This document shows positions 52,632 to 60,598 of a stretch of DNA of 60,598 nt, piece after piece. Under the pieces are notes generated by a model. That model was not told the DNA's origin and made no database searches. It worked only from the letters and a program-made list of their open reading frames with translations. The position numbers and the translations under genes were made by a program. Location of the stretch: NCBI RefSeq assembly GCF_000740785.1, contig NZ_JFZB01000025.1, forward strand, positions 1 through 60,598, in the 5' to 3' direction. Source of the stretch: Paenirhodobacter enshiensis. GTDB lineage: Bacteria; Pseudomonadota; Alphaproteobacteria; Rhodobacterales; Rhodobacteraceae. Each line of letters opens with the position of its first letter. The first letter of the stretch is position 1.

Positions 52632-52793
52632 GAGAGGCACATTTCATCGGTTTGCATTCCCCCGGAGGCAGCGCATCCTTTCCATCGTATCCCTGCCCGA
52701 AACGGTGGGAAGACCCATGAAAAACAGGCCGAAACGGCCGGCAGATCCGGGATCGGCACCCTCGCCGGCCCGCCCCTTCCAACGGAGAGACGA

Positions 52794-53633
52794 ATGACCA
52801 TCCGCAAGATCACCCGCCGCACCTTCGCCACGCTGGCCGGTGCCGCCGTCGGCGCCGCCAGCCTCGGCCTGCCCGCCATCGCGGCGGAAAGCTCGCTTCA
52901 GCGGGTCAAGGCCTCGGGCGTGCTGCGCGTCGCGGGCGTGCCCGACGGCGTGCCCTATTACCAGCGCGATCTGGCAACCGGCAAATGGCGCGGCTTCTAT
53001 GTCGACATCTGCCAGAAGCTCGCCGACGACCTCGGGCTGAAGATGGAGCTGGCGGAAACCACCTGGGGGAACTCGGTGCTGGATCTGCAGGCGAACAAGC
53101 TCGACGTGTTTTTCGGGCTGAACCCGACGCCCGCGCGCAAGGAGGTCATCGACTTCTCCGTCCCGGTGTTCAACAACGCCTTCACGCTGGTCGCCCGCAA
53201 GGGCCTGACGGGCACCACCTGGGCCGATTTCGACAAGCCCGAAATCCGGATCTCGGTCGATGCCGGCTCGTCGAACGATGCGGCGGCGACGCGCAACTGC
53301 CCGAAGGCGACGATCACCCGGCTGAAGACGCAAAGCGACGCCACCACCGCACTTCAGGCCGGGCGGGCGGATGCGCAATGTCTGGCGCTGATCCTTTCGC
53401 TGGCGCTGAAGGCCAAGGTGCCGGCGATCGGCGATCTGGTGATCCCCGCGCCCTTCGATGCCACCACCTCGAACGCCGGTTTCCGGCGCGAGGACGACAA
53501 GTCCTGGCAGGAATTCGTCAGCGACTGGATCGGCAAGCAGCGCGAGAGCGGCTTCGTCAAGGAGGCCATCGTGCGCAACATGGCGCTGGTCGGCGTGAAG
53601 GAAAGCGACTTCCCGCCGGGCTTCAGCATCTGA
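52794..53633 (+). CDS. Amino-acid ABC importer substrate-binding protein with Tat-like signal
   Basis: This 279-residue family-3 binding protein has the N-terminal twin-arginine pattern ITRRTFATLAG in a 30-residue leader ending LPAIAA, so export by the Tat system is likely. The mature part shows VLRVAGVPDGVPYYQRD, GFYVDICQKLADDLGL and NKLDVFFGLNPTPARKEVID. It is presumably the receptor for the permease/ATPase encoded upstream. The ligand is unknown; the enolase-superfamily gene that follows hints at an amino or imino acid. A terminator-like hairpin follows at 53663-53689. Confidence 0.88.
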   Translation: MTIRKITRRTFATLAGAAVGAASLGLPAIAAESSLQRVKASGVLRVAGVPDGVPYYQRDLATGKWRGFYVDICQKLADDLGLKMELAETTWGNSVLDLQANKLDVFFGLNPTPARKEVIDFSVPVFNNAFTLVARKGLTGTTWADFDKPEIRISVDAGSSNDAAATRNCPKATITRLKTQSDATTALQAGRADAQCLALILSLALKAKVPAIGDLVIPAPFDATTSNAGFRREDDKSWQEFVSDWIGKQRESGFVKEAIVRNMALVGVKESDFPPGFSI

Positions 53634-53662
53634 TCGGCGCGCATTCCGGGTGACACATCTGC

Positions 53663-53689
53663 GCCCCGCCTTCCCCGGGACGGCGGGGC
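53663..53689 (+). terminator. Intrinsic terminator or attenuator after the receptor gene
   Basis: Perfect 8-bp inverted repeat GCCCCGCC / GGCGGGGC with an 11-base loop, followed by CTTTCTTT. It lies between the receptor gene and the enolase-superfamily gene, so it likely reduces expression of the latter. Confidence 0.7.
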
Positions 53690-53708
53690 CTTTCTTTCGG
53701 AGACAGCG

Positions 53709-54863
53709 ATGACGGACACCGTGGACCCCACGGCACCCGGCGGCGACCGCATCGCCGCGATGAAGATCTGGCTGATCGAAAGCCCGATCATGATGGCCCG
53801 TCAGCAGGGCGTGGGCGACGTGAAAGGCACGGTCAAGCGCGTGCTGCTGCAACTGACCTCGGCCGAGGGCGTGACCGGCTGGGGCGAGGCGGCGCCGTGG
53901 GAGGTCTTCACCGGCACCGCCGAGGCGGCCTATGCCGCGCTCGACATCTATCTGCGCGAGGTGGCGATCGGCTGGCCCTTGTCGAACATCCGCGGCGCGA
54001 TGGCGGCGATGGACCGGCGCATGGTCGGCCATGGCGAGGCGAAGCTCGCCGTCGAGACCGCGATGTTCGACATCCTCGGCAAGCGCTCGGACCTGTCGGT
54101 GGCCGAGCTTCTGGGCGGGCGGGTGCGCGAGCGCATCCCGCTGAGCTTCTCCATCGCCGATCCGGATTTCGAGGCCGACATGCGCCGGATGGAGGAGATG
54201 GTCCCCGCCGGCAACACGATCTTCAAGGTGAAGACCGGGGTGAAGCCTCATGCCACCGACATGGATCACCTGAGCCGGATGCGGGCGCGTTTCGGCGATA
54301 CGATCGACCTGCGGCTCGATTACAATCAGGCGTTGCAGCCGTTCGGCGCGCTCAGGGTGCTGCGCGATGTCGCCGCCTTCGCACCGACCTTCATCGAACA
54401 GCCGGTGCCGCGCGACGCGCTGCGCGCGCTTGCCGAGTTCCGCACCGCGCTCGGCGTGCCGATCCTCGCCGACGAGAGCTGTTTCGACGCCCATGACCTG
54501 ATGGAGCTGATCCGGCTGGGGGCGGCCGATGCGATCTCGGTCAAGCTGATGAAGGCGGGCGGACTGCTCAAGGCGCAGGGCCTGCTGGCCATCGCCGCGA
54601 CCGCGCGGATTCCGGGCTATGGCGGCACGCTGTGGGAGGGCGGGATCGCGCTTGCCGCCGGCACGCAGTTCATCGCGGCGATGCCGAACATGTCGCTCGG
54701 CTGCGAGTTCTACATGCCGCACCATGTGCTGACCGAGGACGTTCTGGAACAGCGCATCCCGAACCAGGCCGGTCATGTGATCGTGCCGCAGGGCCCGGGC
54801 CTCGGCATCTCTGTCACGGAGCAGTCGGTGCGTGACAACGCGCGGGTGCTTGCCACCGCCTGA
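53709..54863 (+). CDS. Enolase-superfamily enzyme, muconate cycloisomerase subgroup
   Basis: The 384-residue TIM-barrel enzyme has the subgroup's KxK motif (Lys173 and Lys175 in IFKVKTG), metal ligands Asp204 (LRLDYNQ), Glu230 (FIEQPVP) and Asp255 (ILADES), and the opposite base Lys279 (AISVKLMKAGG). Known activities in this subgroup include cycloisomerisation, dipeptide epimerisation, and dehydration of cis-3-hydroxy-L-proline. With an amino-acid importer upstream and an Ldh2-type reductase divergent, an imino/amino-acid reaction such as cis-3-hydroxyproline dehydration or betaine/dipeptide epimerisation is plausible. That is an inference, not a sequence proof. GGAGA lies six bases before the ATG; an internal ATG at 53760 is an alternative. 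Confidence 0.82.
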   Translation: MTDTVDPTAPGGDRIAAMKIWLIESPIMMARQQGVGDVKGTVKRVLLQLTSAEGVTGWGEAAPWEVFTGTAEAAYAALDIYLREVAIGWPLSNIRGAMAAMDRRMVGHGEAKLAVETAMFDILGKRSDLSVAELLGGRVRERIPLSFSIADPDFEADMRRMEEMVPAGNTIFKVKTGVKPHATDMDHLSRMRARFGDTIDLRLDYNQALQPFGALRVLRDVAAFAPTFIEQPVPRDALRALAEFRTALGVPILADESCFDAHDLMELIRLGAADAISVKLMKAGGLLKAQGLLAIAATARIPGYGGTLWEGGIALAAGTQFIAAMPNMSLGCEFYMPHHVLTEDVLEQRIPNQAGHVIVPQGPGLGISVTEQSVRDNARVLATA

Positions 54864-54894
54864 GACGGATCGTCACCGCCGCCCCGGCGGCCCC

Positions 54895-54920
54895 GAAAAG
54901 GGACGAGACCGCCCCTTTTC
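54895..54920 (+). terminator. Intrinsic terminator after the enolase-superfamily gene
   Basis: GAAAAGGG / CCCTTTTC, 8 bp with a 10-base loop, followed by CTTTGATTT. It ends the importer/enolase unit before the peptide-transport operon. Confidence 0.65.
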
Positions 54921-55166
54921 CTTTGATTTCAAGGCCGTATTGCGGCCTTTCCAGACATGCCCCGCACCGGTTCAGGCTTCGGATACCCCCTGATTCGCCA
55001 TCACAACGACGTGTTTCGACTAAAATTCCCGCGATCCGGCAGGCGGCGCGTCAAAAAAACAGACATTGGCCGCAAATCATAAATCCATTTGGTCCGGACC
55101 TTTGACAGTCCCGCCGGCGATGCCGCTCACTTGAGGCAGAACACTCACCGGACAGGGACCGAACAG
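54921..55166 (+). promoter_or_regulatory. Control region upstream of the peptide-type importer
   Basis: The gap contains an AT-rich patch (about 55010-55090, with runs such as GTCAAAAAAACAG and CATAAATCCATTT) that stands out from the GC-rich surroundings. A consensus-like TTGACA lies at 55102-55107 without a matching -10 box. I found no convincing operator and no adjacent regulator gene. A promoter for the operon starting at 55167 must lie here. Confidence 0.35.
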
Positions 55167-56768
55167 ATGAAATTCAGCTTGAAAGGCGCGGTGGCAGGGC
55201 TTCTGCTGGGGACGATGCTCGGCTCGGGCGGGGCCTGGGCCGATGGGGGGACGCTGCGCATCGCGATGACGGCGGCGGATGTGCCCACCACGACGGGGAT
55301 GCCCAACAACGGCTTCGAGGGGATGCGCTTCCTCGGCTATACCGTATTCGAGCCGCTGATCGACTGGGATCTGAGCGACCCGAGCAAACCCGCCGATCTG
55401 CGCCCCGGTCTGGCCGAAAGCTGGGAGGTGGACCCGGCCGATCAGACCCGCTGGACCTTTCATCTGCGCAAGGGCGTGAAGTTCCATGACGGGTCGGATT
55501 TCAATGCCGATGCGGTGATCTGGAACCTCGACCGCTTCTTCGACGACAAGTCGCCGCAGTTCGACGCGAACGGCTCGGCGATCACCCGCGGGCGCAACCC
55601 GCTGATGAAGAGCTGGAAGAAGATCGACGACTATACCGTCGAGATCGACACCAAATATCCGGCCTCCTACTTCCCCTACATCATCTGCTACACGCTGATT
55701 GCAAGCCCCGCAGCCTTTGCCGCCGCCGGCAACGACTGGGCGAAATTCGCCCAGGCTCCGGCCGGGACCGGGCCGTTCAGGATCACCAAGGTGACGCCGC
55801 GGGTCTCGGTGGAACTCGCGCGCAACGACGCCTACTGGAACCCCGCGCGCGTGCCGAAGCTCGACAAGGTGGTGCTGCTGCCGATGCCGGAGGCGACGAC
55901 GCGTCTGGCCGCGCTGCGCTCCGGTCAGGTCGACTGGATCGAGGTGCCGCCCCCCGACGCGATCCCCAGCCTGAAATCGGCCGGGTTCAACGTGGTCACC
56001 GGCGTCTATCCGCATGACTGGCCCTGGGAATGGGACGTGTCCGAGGGCTCGCCCTTCCATGACGTGCGGGTGCGGCAGGCGGCGAATTATGCCATCGACC
56101 GCGACGGTCTGGTGCAGATGCTCAACGGCACGGCGATCCCGGCAAAGGGCTGGTATACCCCGGACCATCCGCTGTTCGGCCATCCGAAGAACGATTATAC
56201 CTACGATCCCGACAAGGCGCGCGCGCTGCTGAAAGAGGCCGGCTATGGCCCCGATCATCCGCTCAAGGCGAAGATCCTGACCTCGACCTCGGGGTCGGGG
56301 CAGATGCAGCCGGTGCAGATGAACGAATTCATCCAGCAGAATCTGGCCGAGGTGGGGATCGACATCGACCTTGAGACCACGGAATGGGGCACGCTGCTGG
56401 TGGCGCTGCGCAATGCGCCGGGCAGCGCGCCGACGATGGGGGCGAACGCGATCAACGTCTCCTTCGCGACCTCGGATCCGAGCTGGCTGGCGAAGTTCTT
56501 CCATTCGAAGAACAAGGCCCCGGTTTCCAGCAACTGGGGTCAGTATTCCAACCCCGAGGTCGATGCGGTCCTCGACAAGATGGAACTGGAGTTCGATCCG
56601 GCCAGGCGCGACGCCTATGCCCGGCAGGTCAACGAGCTGATCACCGATGACGCGGCCTGGCTTTATGTCGTGCATGACATGAACCCGCGGGCGATGACGA
56701 AGAAGGTCAAGGGCTTCCGCCCCGCCCAGTCGTGGTTTCAGGATCTGACCTCCGTCTCGATGGAGTGA
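55167..56768 (+). CDS. Dipeptide/oligopeptide-type ABC importer, substrate-binding protein
   Basis: This 533-residue family-5 (SBP_bac_5) binding protein has a Sec signal peptide (MKFSLKGAVAGLLLGTMLGS, then GGAWA). Family landmarks are the region around LRPGLAESWEVDPADQTRWT, RKGVKFHDGSDFNADAVIWN, GTGPFRITKVTPRVSVELAR and DVRVRQAANYAIDRDGLVQ. It is the receptor of the complete peptide-type importer that follows. Relatives bind peptides, nickel, glutathione, opines or sugars, so the ligand is open. A C9 run and a strong hairpin follow its stop. Confidence 0.92.
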   Translation: MKFSLKGAVAGLLLGTMLGSGGAWADGGTLRIAMTAADVPTTTGMPNNGFEGMRFLGYTVFEPLIDWDLSDPSKPADLRPGLAESWEVDPADQTRWTFHLRKGVKFHDGSDFNADAVIWNLDRFFDDKSPQFDANGSAITRGRNPLMKSWKKIDDYTVEIDTKYPASYFPYIICYTLIASPAAFAAAGNDWAKFAQAPAGTGPFRITKVTPRVSVELARNDAYWNPARVPKLDKVVLLPMPEATTRLAALRSGQVDWIEVPPPDAIPSLKSAGFNVVTGVYPHDWPWEWDVSEGSPFHDVRVRQAANYAIDRDGLVQMLNGTAIPAKGWYTPDHPLFGHPKNDYTYDPDKARALLKEAGYGPDHPLKAKILTSTSGSGQMQPVQMNEFIQQNLAEVGIDIDLETTEWGTLLVALRNAPGSAPTMGANAINVSFATSDPSWLAKFFHSKNKAPVSSNWGQYSNPEVDAVLDKMELEFDPARRDAYARQVNELITDDAAWLYVVHDMNPRAMTKKVKGFRPAQSWFQDLTSVSME

Positions 56769-56778
56769 CCCCCCCCCA

Positions 56779-56806
56779 GGAAAGCCCCTCCCGCGGGGGG
56801 CTTTCC
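56779..56806 (+). terminator. Intercistronic hairpin after the receptor gene
   Basis: Perfect 10-bp inverted repeat GGAAAGCCCC / GGGGCTTTCC with an eight-base loop, right after a run of nine C (56769-56777) behind the receptor stop codon. No U-run follows, so partial termination or mRNA protection is likely. Confidence 0.65.
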
Positions 56807-56869
56807 GCCCAGGACGGCGCTGCCCGCCGCCGCTTTCCGACGTTTCAGGACCGGCAAAGGATATTCCCC

Positions 56870-57811
56870 ATGCTGTCTTTCACGATCCGCCGTCTGTTGC
56901 AGGCCATTCCGATCCTGCTCGGTGTGTCGATCCTCGTTTTCCTGATGGTCCAGATGATCCCGGGAAACGCCCTCGATCTGATGCTGCCCTCGGACGCACC
57001 GAAAGATCTGATCGAGAAGATGAAAGCCGAATACGGCTTCGACAAGCCCTTGTGGCAGCAATACCTGCGCTGGCTGTGGATGCTGCTGCACGGCGATCTG
57101 GGGGTGTCGATCTTCGACAGCACACCGGTGGCCGCGACGCTGTTCGACGCGCTCGGCAACACGTTCGTTCTGGCGATCCCGGCGGCGGTGCTGGGCTTCG
57201 GGCTCGGGATCTTCTTCGGCGTCACGGCGGCGCTGAACAACGGCAAAGCGGCTGACAAGGCGCTCTCGATGGTCTCGATCACCGGGGTAAGCCTGCCGCA
57301 TTACTGGTTCGCCATCGTGCTGGTGGTGATCTTCTCGGTCGAGCTGAACTGGCTGCCGGCGCAGGGGATGCAGTTCGACACCCTGCCCAGCACCGTCGAA
57401 GGCCTGAAATCCATGGTCCTGCCGGTGATCACCCTGTCGCTCATTCCGATGGGCGTGGTCTCGCGCGTGGTGCGGGCCGCCGTCCTCGAGGTGATGAGCC
57501 AGGAGTTCGTCAACACGCTCAACGCCAAGGGGCTGTGGAGCCGCTCCGTTCTCGGCCATATCCTGAAGAATGCCGCGCCGGCGACGCTCGCGGTGATGGG
57601 GTTGCAGTTCGGCTATCTGCTCGGTGGCTCGATCCTCGTCGAGACGGTGTTCAACTGGCCGGGGTCGGGCAATCTGCTGAACCTCGCGATCTTCCGGCGC
57701 GACATTCCGGTGATGCAGGGCACGATCCTCGTGCTCGCGGCGTTCTTCGTGCTGCTGAACCTCGTCGTCGACGTGGCGCAGGCGCTGATCGACCCGCGCA
57801 TCCGCCGCTGA
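56870..57811 (+). CDS. Peptide-type ABC importer permease (DppB-like)
   Basis: The 313-residue inner-membrane permease is of the DppB/OppB type. It has the classic N-terminus FTIRRLLQAIPILLGVSILV, a periplasmic stretch with IPGNALDLMLP and the EAA loop VVRAAVLEVMSQEFVNTLNA followed by LGHILKNAAPATLAVMGLQF. It works with the permease at 57885. Confidence 0.93.
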   Translation: MLSFTIRRLLQAIPILLGVSILVFLMVQMIPGNALDLMLPSDAPKDLIEKMKAEYGFDKPLWQQYLRWLWMLLHGDLGVSIFDSTPVAATLFDALGNTFVLAIPAAVLGFGLGIFFGVTAALNNGKAADKALSMVSITGVSLPHYWFAIVLVVIFSVELNWLPAQGMQFDTLPSTVEGLKSMVLPVITLSLIPMGVVSRVVRAAVLEVMSQEFVNTLNAKGLWSRSVLGHILKNAAPATLAVMGLQFGYLLGGSILVETVFNWPGSGNLLNLAIFRRDIPVMQGTILVLAAFFVLLNLVVDVAQALIDPRIRR

Positions 57812-57884
57812 GCGCCTTCGCCTTCTCCCCCCGGATGCCGGCCCCAGCCACAGGCGCGACCGGCCAGATGGAAAGGAAACCTTC

Positions 57885-58805
57885 ATGAACCGCTCCGTCA
57901 AGGATACCGCATCGGAGTTCCCCGCCGTCGCCGGCCGTCTGAACGCCGTGCCGAGCCAGTCGCCCGGATACTGGACGCTGGTGCGCAAGCGGCTGATGCG
58001 CGACCCCGTGACGCTGATCGCCGCCGCTGTGCTGGTGCTGATCGTGCTTTCGGCGATCTTCGCGCCGCTGCTGGCGCCCTATGACCCGTTCATGGGCAAG
58101 ATCACCCAGCGGATGAAGCCGGTGGGCTTCGCCGGCCATCTTCTGGGCACCGACGAGACCGGCCGGGACATGCTGTCGCGGCTGCTGTATGGCGGGCGGC
58201 TGTCGCTGACCTCGGGGATCGTGCCGGTGGCGATCGCGCTGGCGGTGGGCGGATTTCTGGGCATCAGCGCCGGGTTCTTCGGCGGGCCGGTCAATTCGGT
58301 CATCATGCGGGTGACGGACATCTTCTACGCCTTCCCCTCGATCCTGCTGGCCATCGCGATCTGCGGGATGCTGGGCACGGGGCTGTTCAACACGCTGGTC
58401 TCGCTGACGCTGGTGTTCATCCCGCCGATCATCCGGATCTCGGAATCGGTCACCACGCAGGTGCGCAGCCTGGATTTCGTCGAGGCCGCCCGGGCCTCCG
58501 GGGCGCGGCCCTTCGCACTGATGCGATATCAGGTGCTGCCCAACGTTCTCGCCCCGATCCTGGTCTATGCGACGTCGCTGGTGTCGCTGGCGATCATCCT
58601 GGCGGCGGGGCTCAGCTTTCTCGGGCTTGGCGTCTCGGCGCCGGCGGCCGAATGGGGGCTGATGCTGAACAGCCTGCGCCAGATGATCTACATCGACCCG
58701 CTCCTCGCCGCGCTGCCGGGGGTGCTGATCTTCCTCACGTCCATGTGCTTCAACCTGATCTCCGACGGGCTGCGCAGCGCGATGGATGTGCGTCTCAAGC
58801 TGTGA
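57885..58805 (+). CDS. Peptide-type ABC importer permease (DppC-like)
   Basis: This 306-residue permease is of the DppC/OppC type. A cytoplasmic N-terminal extension precedes LMRDPVTLIAAAVLVLIVLS. HLLGTDETGRDMLSRLLYGG is diagnostic, and the EAA loop is SLDFVEAARASGARPFALMR with YQVLPNVLAPILVYA. Partner of the preceding permease. Confidence 0.93.
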   Translation: MNRSVKDTASEFPAVAGRLNAVPSQSPGYWTLVRKRLMRDPVTLIAAAVLVLIVLSAIFAPLLAPYDPFMGKITQRMKPVGFAGHLLGTDETGRDMLSRLLYGGRLSLTSGIVPVAIALAVGGFLGISAGFFGGPVNSVIMRVTDIFYAFPSILLAIAICGMLGTGLFNTLVSLTLVFIPPIIRISESVTTQVRSLDFVEAARASGARPFALMRYQVLPNVLAPILVYATSLVSLAIILAAGLSFLGLGVSAPAAEWGLMLNSLRQMIYIDPLLAALPGVLIFLTSMCFNLISDGLRSAMDVRLKL

Positions 58806-58816
58806 GGACCAAGGCC

Positions 58817-59914
58817 ATGACCCGCAACGATCCTTCCGCCCGCGCGCTGCGCATCTCGGACATGCCGCGCGACCGCGGCGGCCCGGCGCAGCCGATGCTG
58901 ATCCTGAAGGACTACAAGAAGCATTTTCCGATCCGCAAGGGCGTGCTGAACCGCACCGTCGGCCATGTGCAGGCGGTCGACGGCGTGTCGCTGACCGTGA
59001 TGAAGGGCGAAATCCTCGGCGTGGTCGGTGAATCGGGCTGTGGCAAGTCCACGCTCAGCCGCCTCATCATGCACCTGATCGAACCCGACAGCGGCGAGAT
59101 GATCTTCGACGGCGATCCGCTGTCCGAACATACCGGGCTGACGGTGCAGGCGCTGCGGCGCAACATGCAGATGGTGTTTCAGGACAGCTTTTCCTCGCTC
59201 AATCCGCGCATGACGATCGAGGATGCCATCGCCTTCGCCCCGATGATGAACGGCGTCGGCCGCGACGAGGCGCTCGCGCGCTCGCGCGGGCTGCTCGATC
59301 AGGTGGGGCTGGCCGCGGCGATGTTCGCGCGCCGCTACCCGCACGAGCTGTCTGGCGGTCAGCGCCAGCGCGTCAACATCGCCCGCGCCCTCGCGGTGGA
59401 ACCGCGGATGGTGATCCTCGACGAGGCGGTCTCGGCGCTCGACAAATCGGTCGAGGCGCAGGTGCTGCAACTGCTGATCGAGCTGCAGGAGAGGTTCGAT
59501 CTGACCTATATCTTCGTCAGTCACGATCTGAACGTGGTGCGCTACATCTCGGACCGGATCGCGGTGATGTATCTCGGCCGGGTGGTCGAGACCGGCAGCG
59601 TCGACCAGATCTGGGACAATGCCCGCCACCCCTACACGCAGGCGCTGCTGGCCTCGATCCCGAGCCTCGATCCCGACCGGCGCACCACCGCCGCCCCGAT
59701 CAGCGGCGACCCGCCGAACCCGATCGACCCGCCTTCGGGCTGCCGGTTCCGCACCCGCTGTCCCTTCGCCGAAACCCTGTGCGCCACCACCGCCCCCGAA
59801 GTGCAGCCCGTGCAGGACGGGGCGGGCCACACCGTCGCCTGTCACATGGAAAACCCCGCCTCCGGTCACAGCCGCGCCGGCACCGGTGCCCGTCTGAAGG
59901 AGATCGCGCAATGA
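58817..59914 (+). CDS. Peptide-type ABC importer ATP-binding protein (DppF/OppF-like)
   Basis: The 365-residue ATPase has Walker [14 protein letters not shown], signature [15 protein letters not shown], Walker [14 protein letters not shown] and switch [14 protein letters not shown]. It also has the oligopeptide-transporter C-terminal extension [12 protein letters not shown] with Cys-containing [15 protein letters not shown], which usually binds an iron-sulfur cluster. It overlaps the next ATPase gene by ATGA (59911-59914). Confidence 0.93.
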   Translation: MTRNDPSARALRISDMPRDRGGPAQPMLILKDYKKHFPIRKGVLNRTVGHVQAVDGVSLTVMKGEILGVVGESGCGKSTLSRLIMHLIEPDSGEMIFDGDPLSEHTGLTVQALRRNMQMVFQDSFSSLNPRMTIEDAIAFAPMMNGVGRDEALARSRGLLDQVGLAAAMFARRYPHELSGGQRQRVNIARALAVEPRMVILDEAVSALDKSVEAQVLQLLIELQERFDLTYIFVSHDLNVVRYISDRIAVMYLGRVVETGSVDQIWDNARHPYTQALLASIPSLDPDRRTTAAPISGDPPNPIDPPSGCRFRTRCPFAETLCATTAPEVQPVQDGAGHTVACHMENPASGHSRAGTGARLKEIAQ

Positions 59915-60598
59915 ACCAGAGTGCAACGCCCGCCCCGGTTCCGGCCGCCGACACGGTTCTTGAGGTCGAGGATCTGCACGTCGCCTTCGGCAGTCGCAAG
60001 GAGCGGGTCTCGGTGGTGAACGGGGTCGATTTCAGCCTGAAGCGCGGCGAGGTGCTGGGAGTGCTGGGCGAATCCGGTTCCGGCAAGTCGGTGATGCTGC
60101 GCTCGCTGATGGGGCTGTTTCCGCGCCGGACCGAGCATCGCGGCCAGATCCGGCTACTCGGGCGCGACATTCTCGGCCTCGGGCCGCGGGCGCTGCGCCC
60201 GATCCGGGGACGCGATATCGCGATGGTGTTTCAGGAGCCGATGACCGCCTTCGATCCGGTGTTCACCGTCGGGCGCCAGATCACCGAGGCGATCCGCGCC
60301 CACGAAGGCCTGTCCGAGACCGAGGCCCGCGCCCGCGCGCTGGAGCTGTTCGAGCGCGTCGCCATCCCCTCGGCGAAATCGCGGCTGAGCAACTACCCGC
60401 ACGAGATGTCGGGCGGGATGCGTCAGCGGGTGATGATCGCCCTCGCGCTGGCCTGCCGGCCGAAAGTGCTGCTGGCCGACGAGCCGACGACGGCCCTCGA
60501 CGTGACGGTGCAGATTCAGATCCTGTTGCTGTTGCGCGAATTGCAACGCGAGATGGATATGGCGGTGATTTTCGTCACCCATGACATCGGCGTGGCGC
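59911..60598 (+). CDS. Peptide-type ABC importer ATP-binding protein (DppD/OppD-like), cut by the window edge
   Basis: The first 229 codons are visible. Walker A is GESGSGKSVMLRSL, the signature is MSGGMRQRVMIALAL and the Walker B is VLLADEPTTALDV, followed by FVTHDIGVA. This is the second ATPase that pairs with the preceding one. The C-terminal extension lies off the right edge. Confidence 0.93.
   Translation, partial: MNQSATPAPVPAADTVLEVEDLHVAFGSRKERVSVVNGVDFSLKRGEVLGVLGESGSGKSVMLRSLMGLFPRRTEHRGQIRLLGRDILGLGPRALRPIRGRDIAMVFQEPMTAFDPVFTVGRQITEAIRAHEGLSETEARARALELFERVAIPSAKSRLSNYPHEMSGGMRQRVMIALALACRPKVLLADEPTTALDVTVQIQILLLLRELQREMDMAVIFVTHDIGVA

Noticed and set aside
52615-52797. A 60-codon small gene before the receptor gene
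   Set aside because: It spans a probable operator and leader, has no good ribosome-binding site and no recognisable features.
1-60598. tRNA or rRNA genes, CRISPR arrays, toxin-antitoxin modules and phage genes
   Set aside because: None seen on reading both strands; apart from the IS3 edge the window is ordinary metabolic and transport chromosome.

Overview
The window looks like a chromosomal segment of a high-GC alphaproteobacterium, most likely a Rhodobacterales (Paracoccaceae-type) organism. The evidence is the uniformly GC-rich coding sequence, gene families typical of that group, a complete-looking aerobic (cob-type, CobN-dependent) corrin pathway, and many ATP-binding-cassette (ABC) importers in tight operons with ATGA stop/start overlaps. 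No species can be named from the sequence alone.

Layout. (1) 1-214: the edge of an IS3-family insertion sequence. (2) 378-10814, all on the minus strand: a hydroxyproline catabolic island. It holds an amino-acid ABC importer, an aconitase-X protein (family of cis-3-hydroxy-L-proline dehydratases), a GntR/FCD regulator, and the four enzymes that convert trans-4-hydroxy-L-proline to 2-oxoglutarate. (3) 11044-20644, plus strand: a LacI-type regulator with a perfect 16-bp operator, then a PotD/spermidine-type ABC importer, a nucleoside hydrolase, an adenine deaminase, an M20 amidohydrolase and a phosphoribosyltransferase-like protein. This reads as a purine/nucleoside uptake and salvage operon. 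(4) 20712-24298: an MHS-family transporter with an L-2-hydroxyglutarate-oxidase-like flavoprotein, divergent from a LysR regulator. (5) 24475-25710: a lone cytosine-deaminase-like amidohydrolase. (6) 25836-42447: cobalamin genes. They are cobQ, cbiM and cobO, then a cobalamin riboswitch driving DUF1636-cobW-cobN-cobG-cobH-cobI-cobJ-cobL-cobE-cobM-cobB-cobF, with cobK lying antisense inside the operon. (7) 42494-49096: two divergent amine/amino-acid catabolic units. One of them carries an in-frame chimera of half an aminotransferase and most of a tartrate/D-malate dehydrogenase. (8) 49171-54863: an Ldh2-type imino-acid/malate reductase divergent from a polar amino-acid ABC importer, a short-chain dehydrogenase lacking the usual catalytic Tyr, and an enolase-superfamily enzyme. 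(9) 55167-60598: a dipeptide/oligopeptide-type ABC importer that runs off the right edge.

How the parts fit. Regions 2 and 8 may meet metabolically: aconitase-X enzymes and some enolase-superfamily enzymes both dehydrate cis-3-hydroxyproline to pyrroline-2-carboxylate, which Ldh2-type reductases convert to proline. All four solute-binding-protein genes are followed by a perfect inverted repeat (8-17 bp arms), which fits higher expression of the binding protein than of the downstream genes. Cobalamin genes found here cover methylation, ring contraction, amidation (cobB, cobQ), one cobalt chelatase subunit (cobN) and adenosylation (cobO). I saw no cobA, cobS, cobT or lower-ligand genes, so these must lie elsewhere if the pathway is complete.

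I saw no tRNA, rRNA, CRISPR array, prophage or replication origin. The oddest single gene is the aminotransferase/dehydrogenase chimera at 46063-47658.
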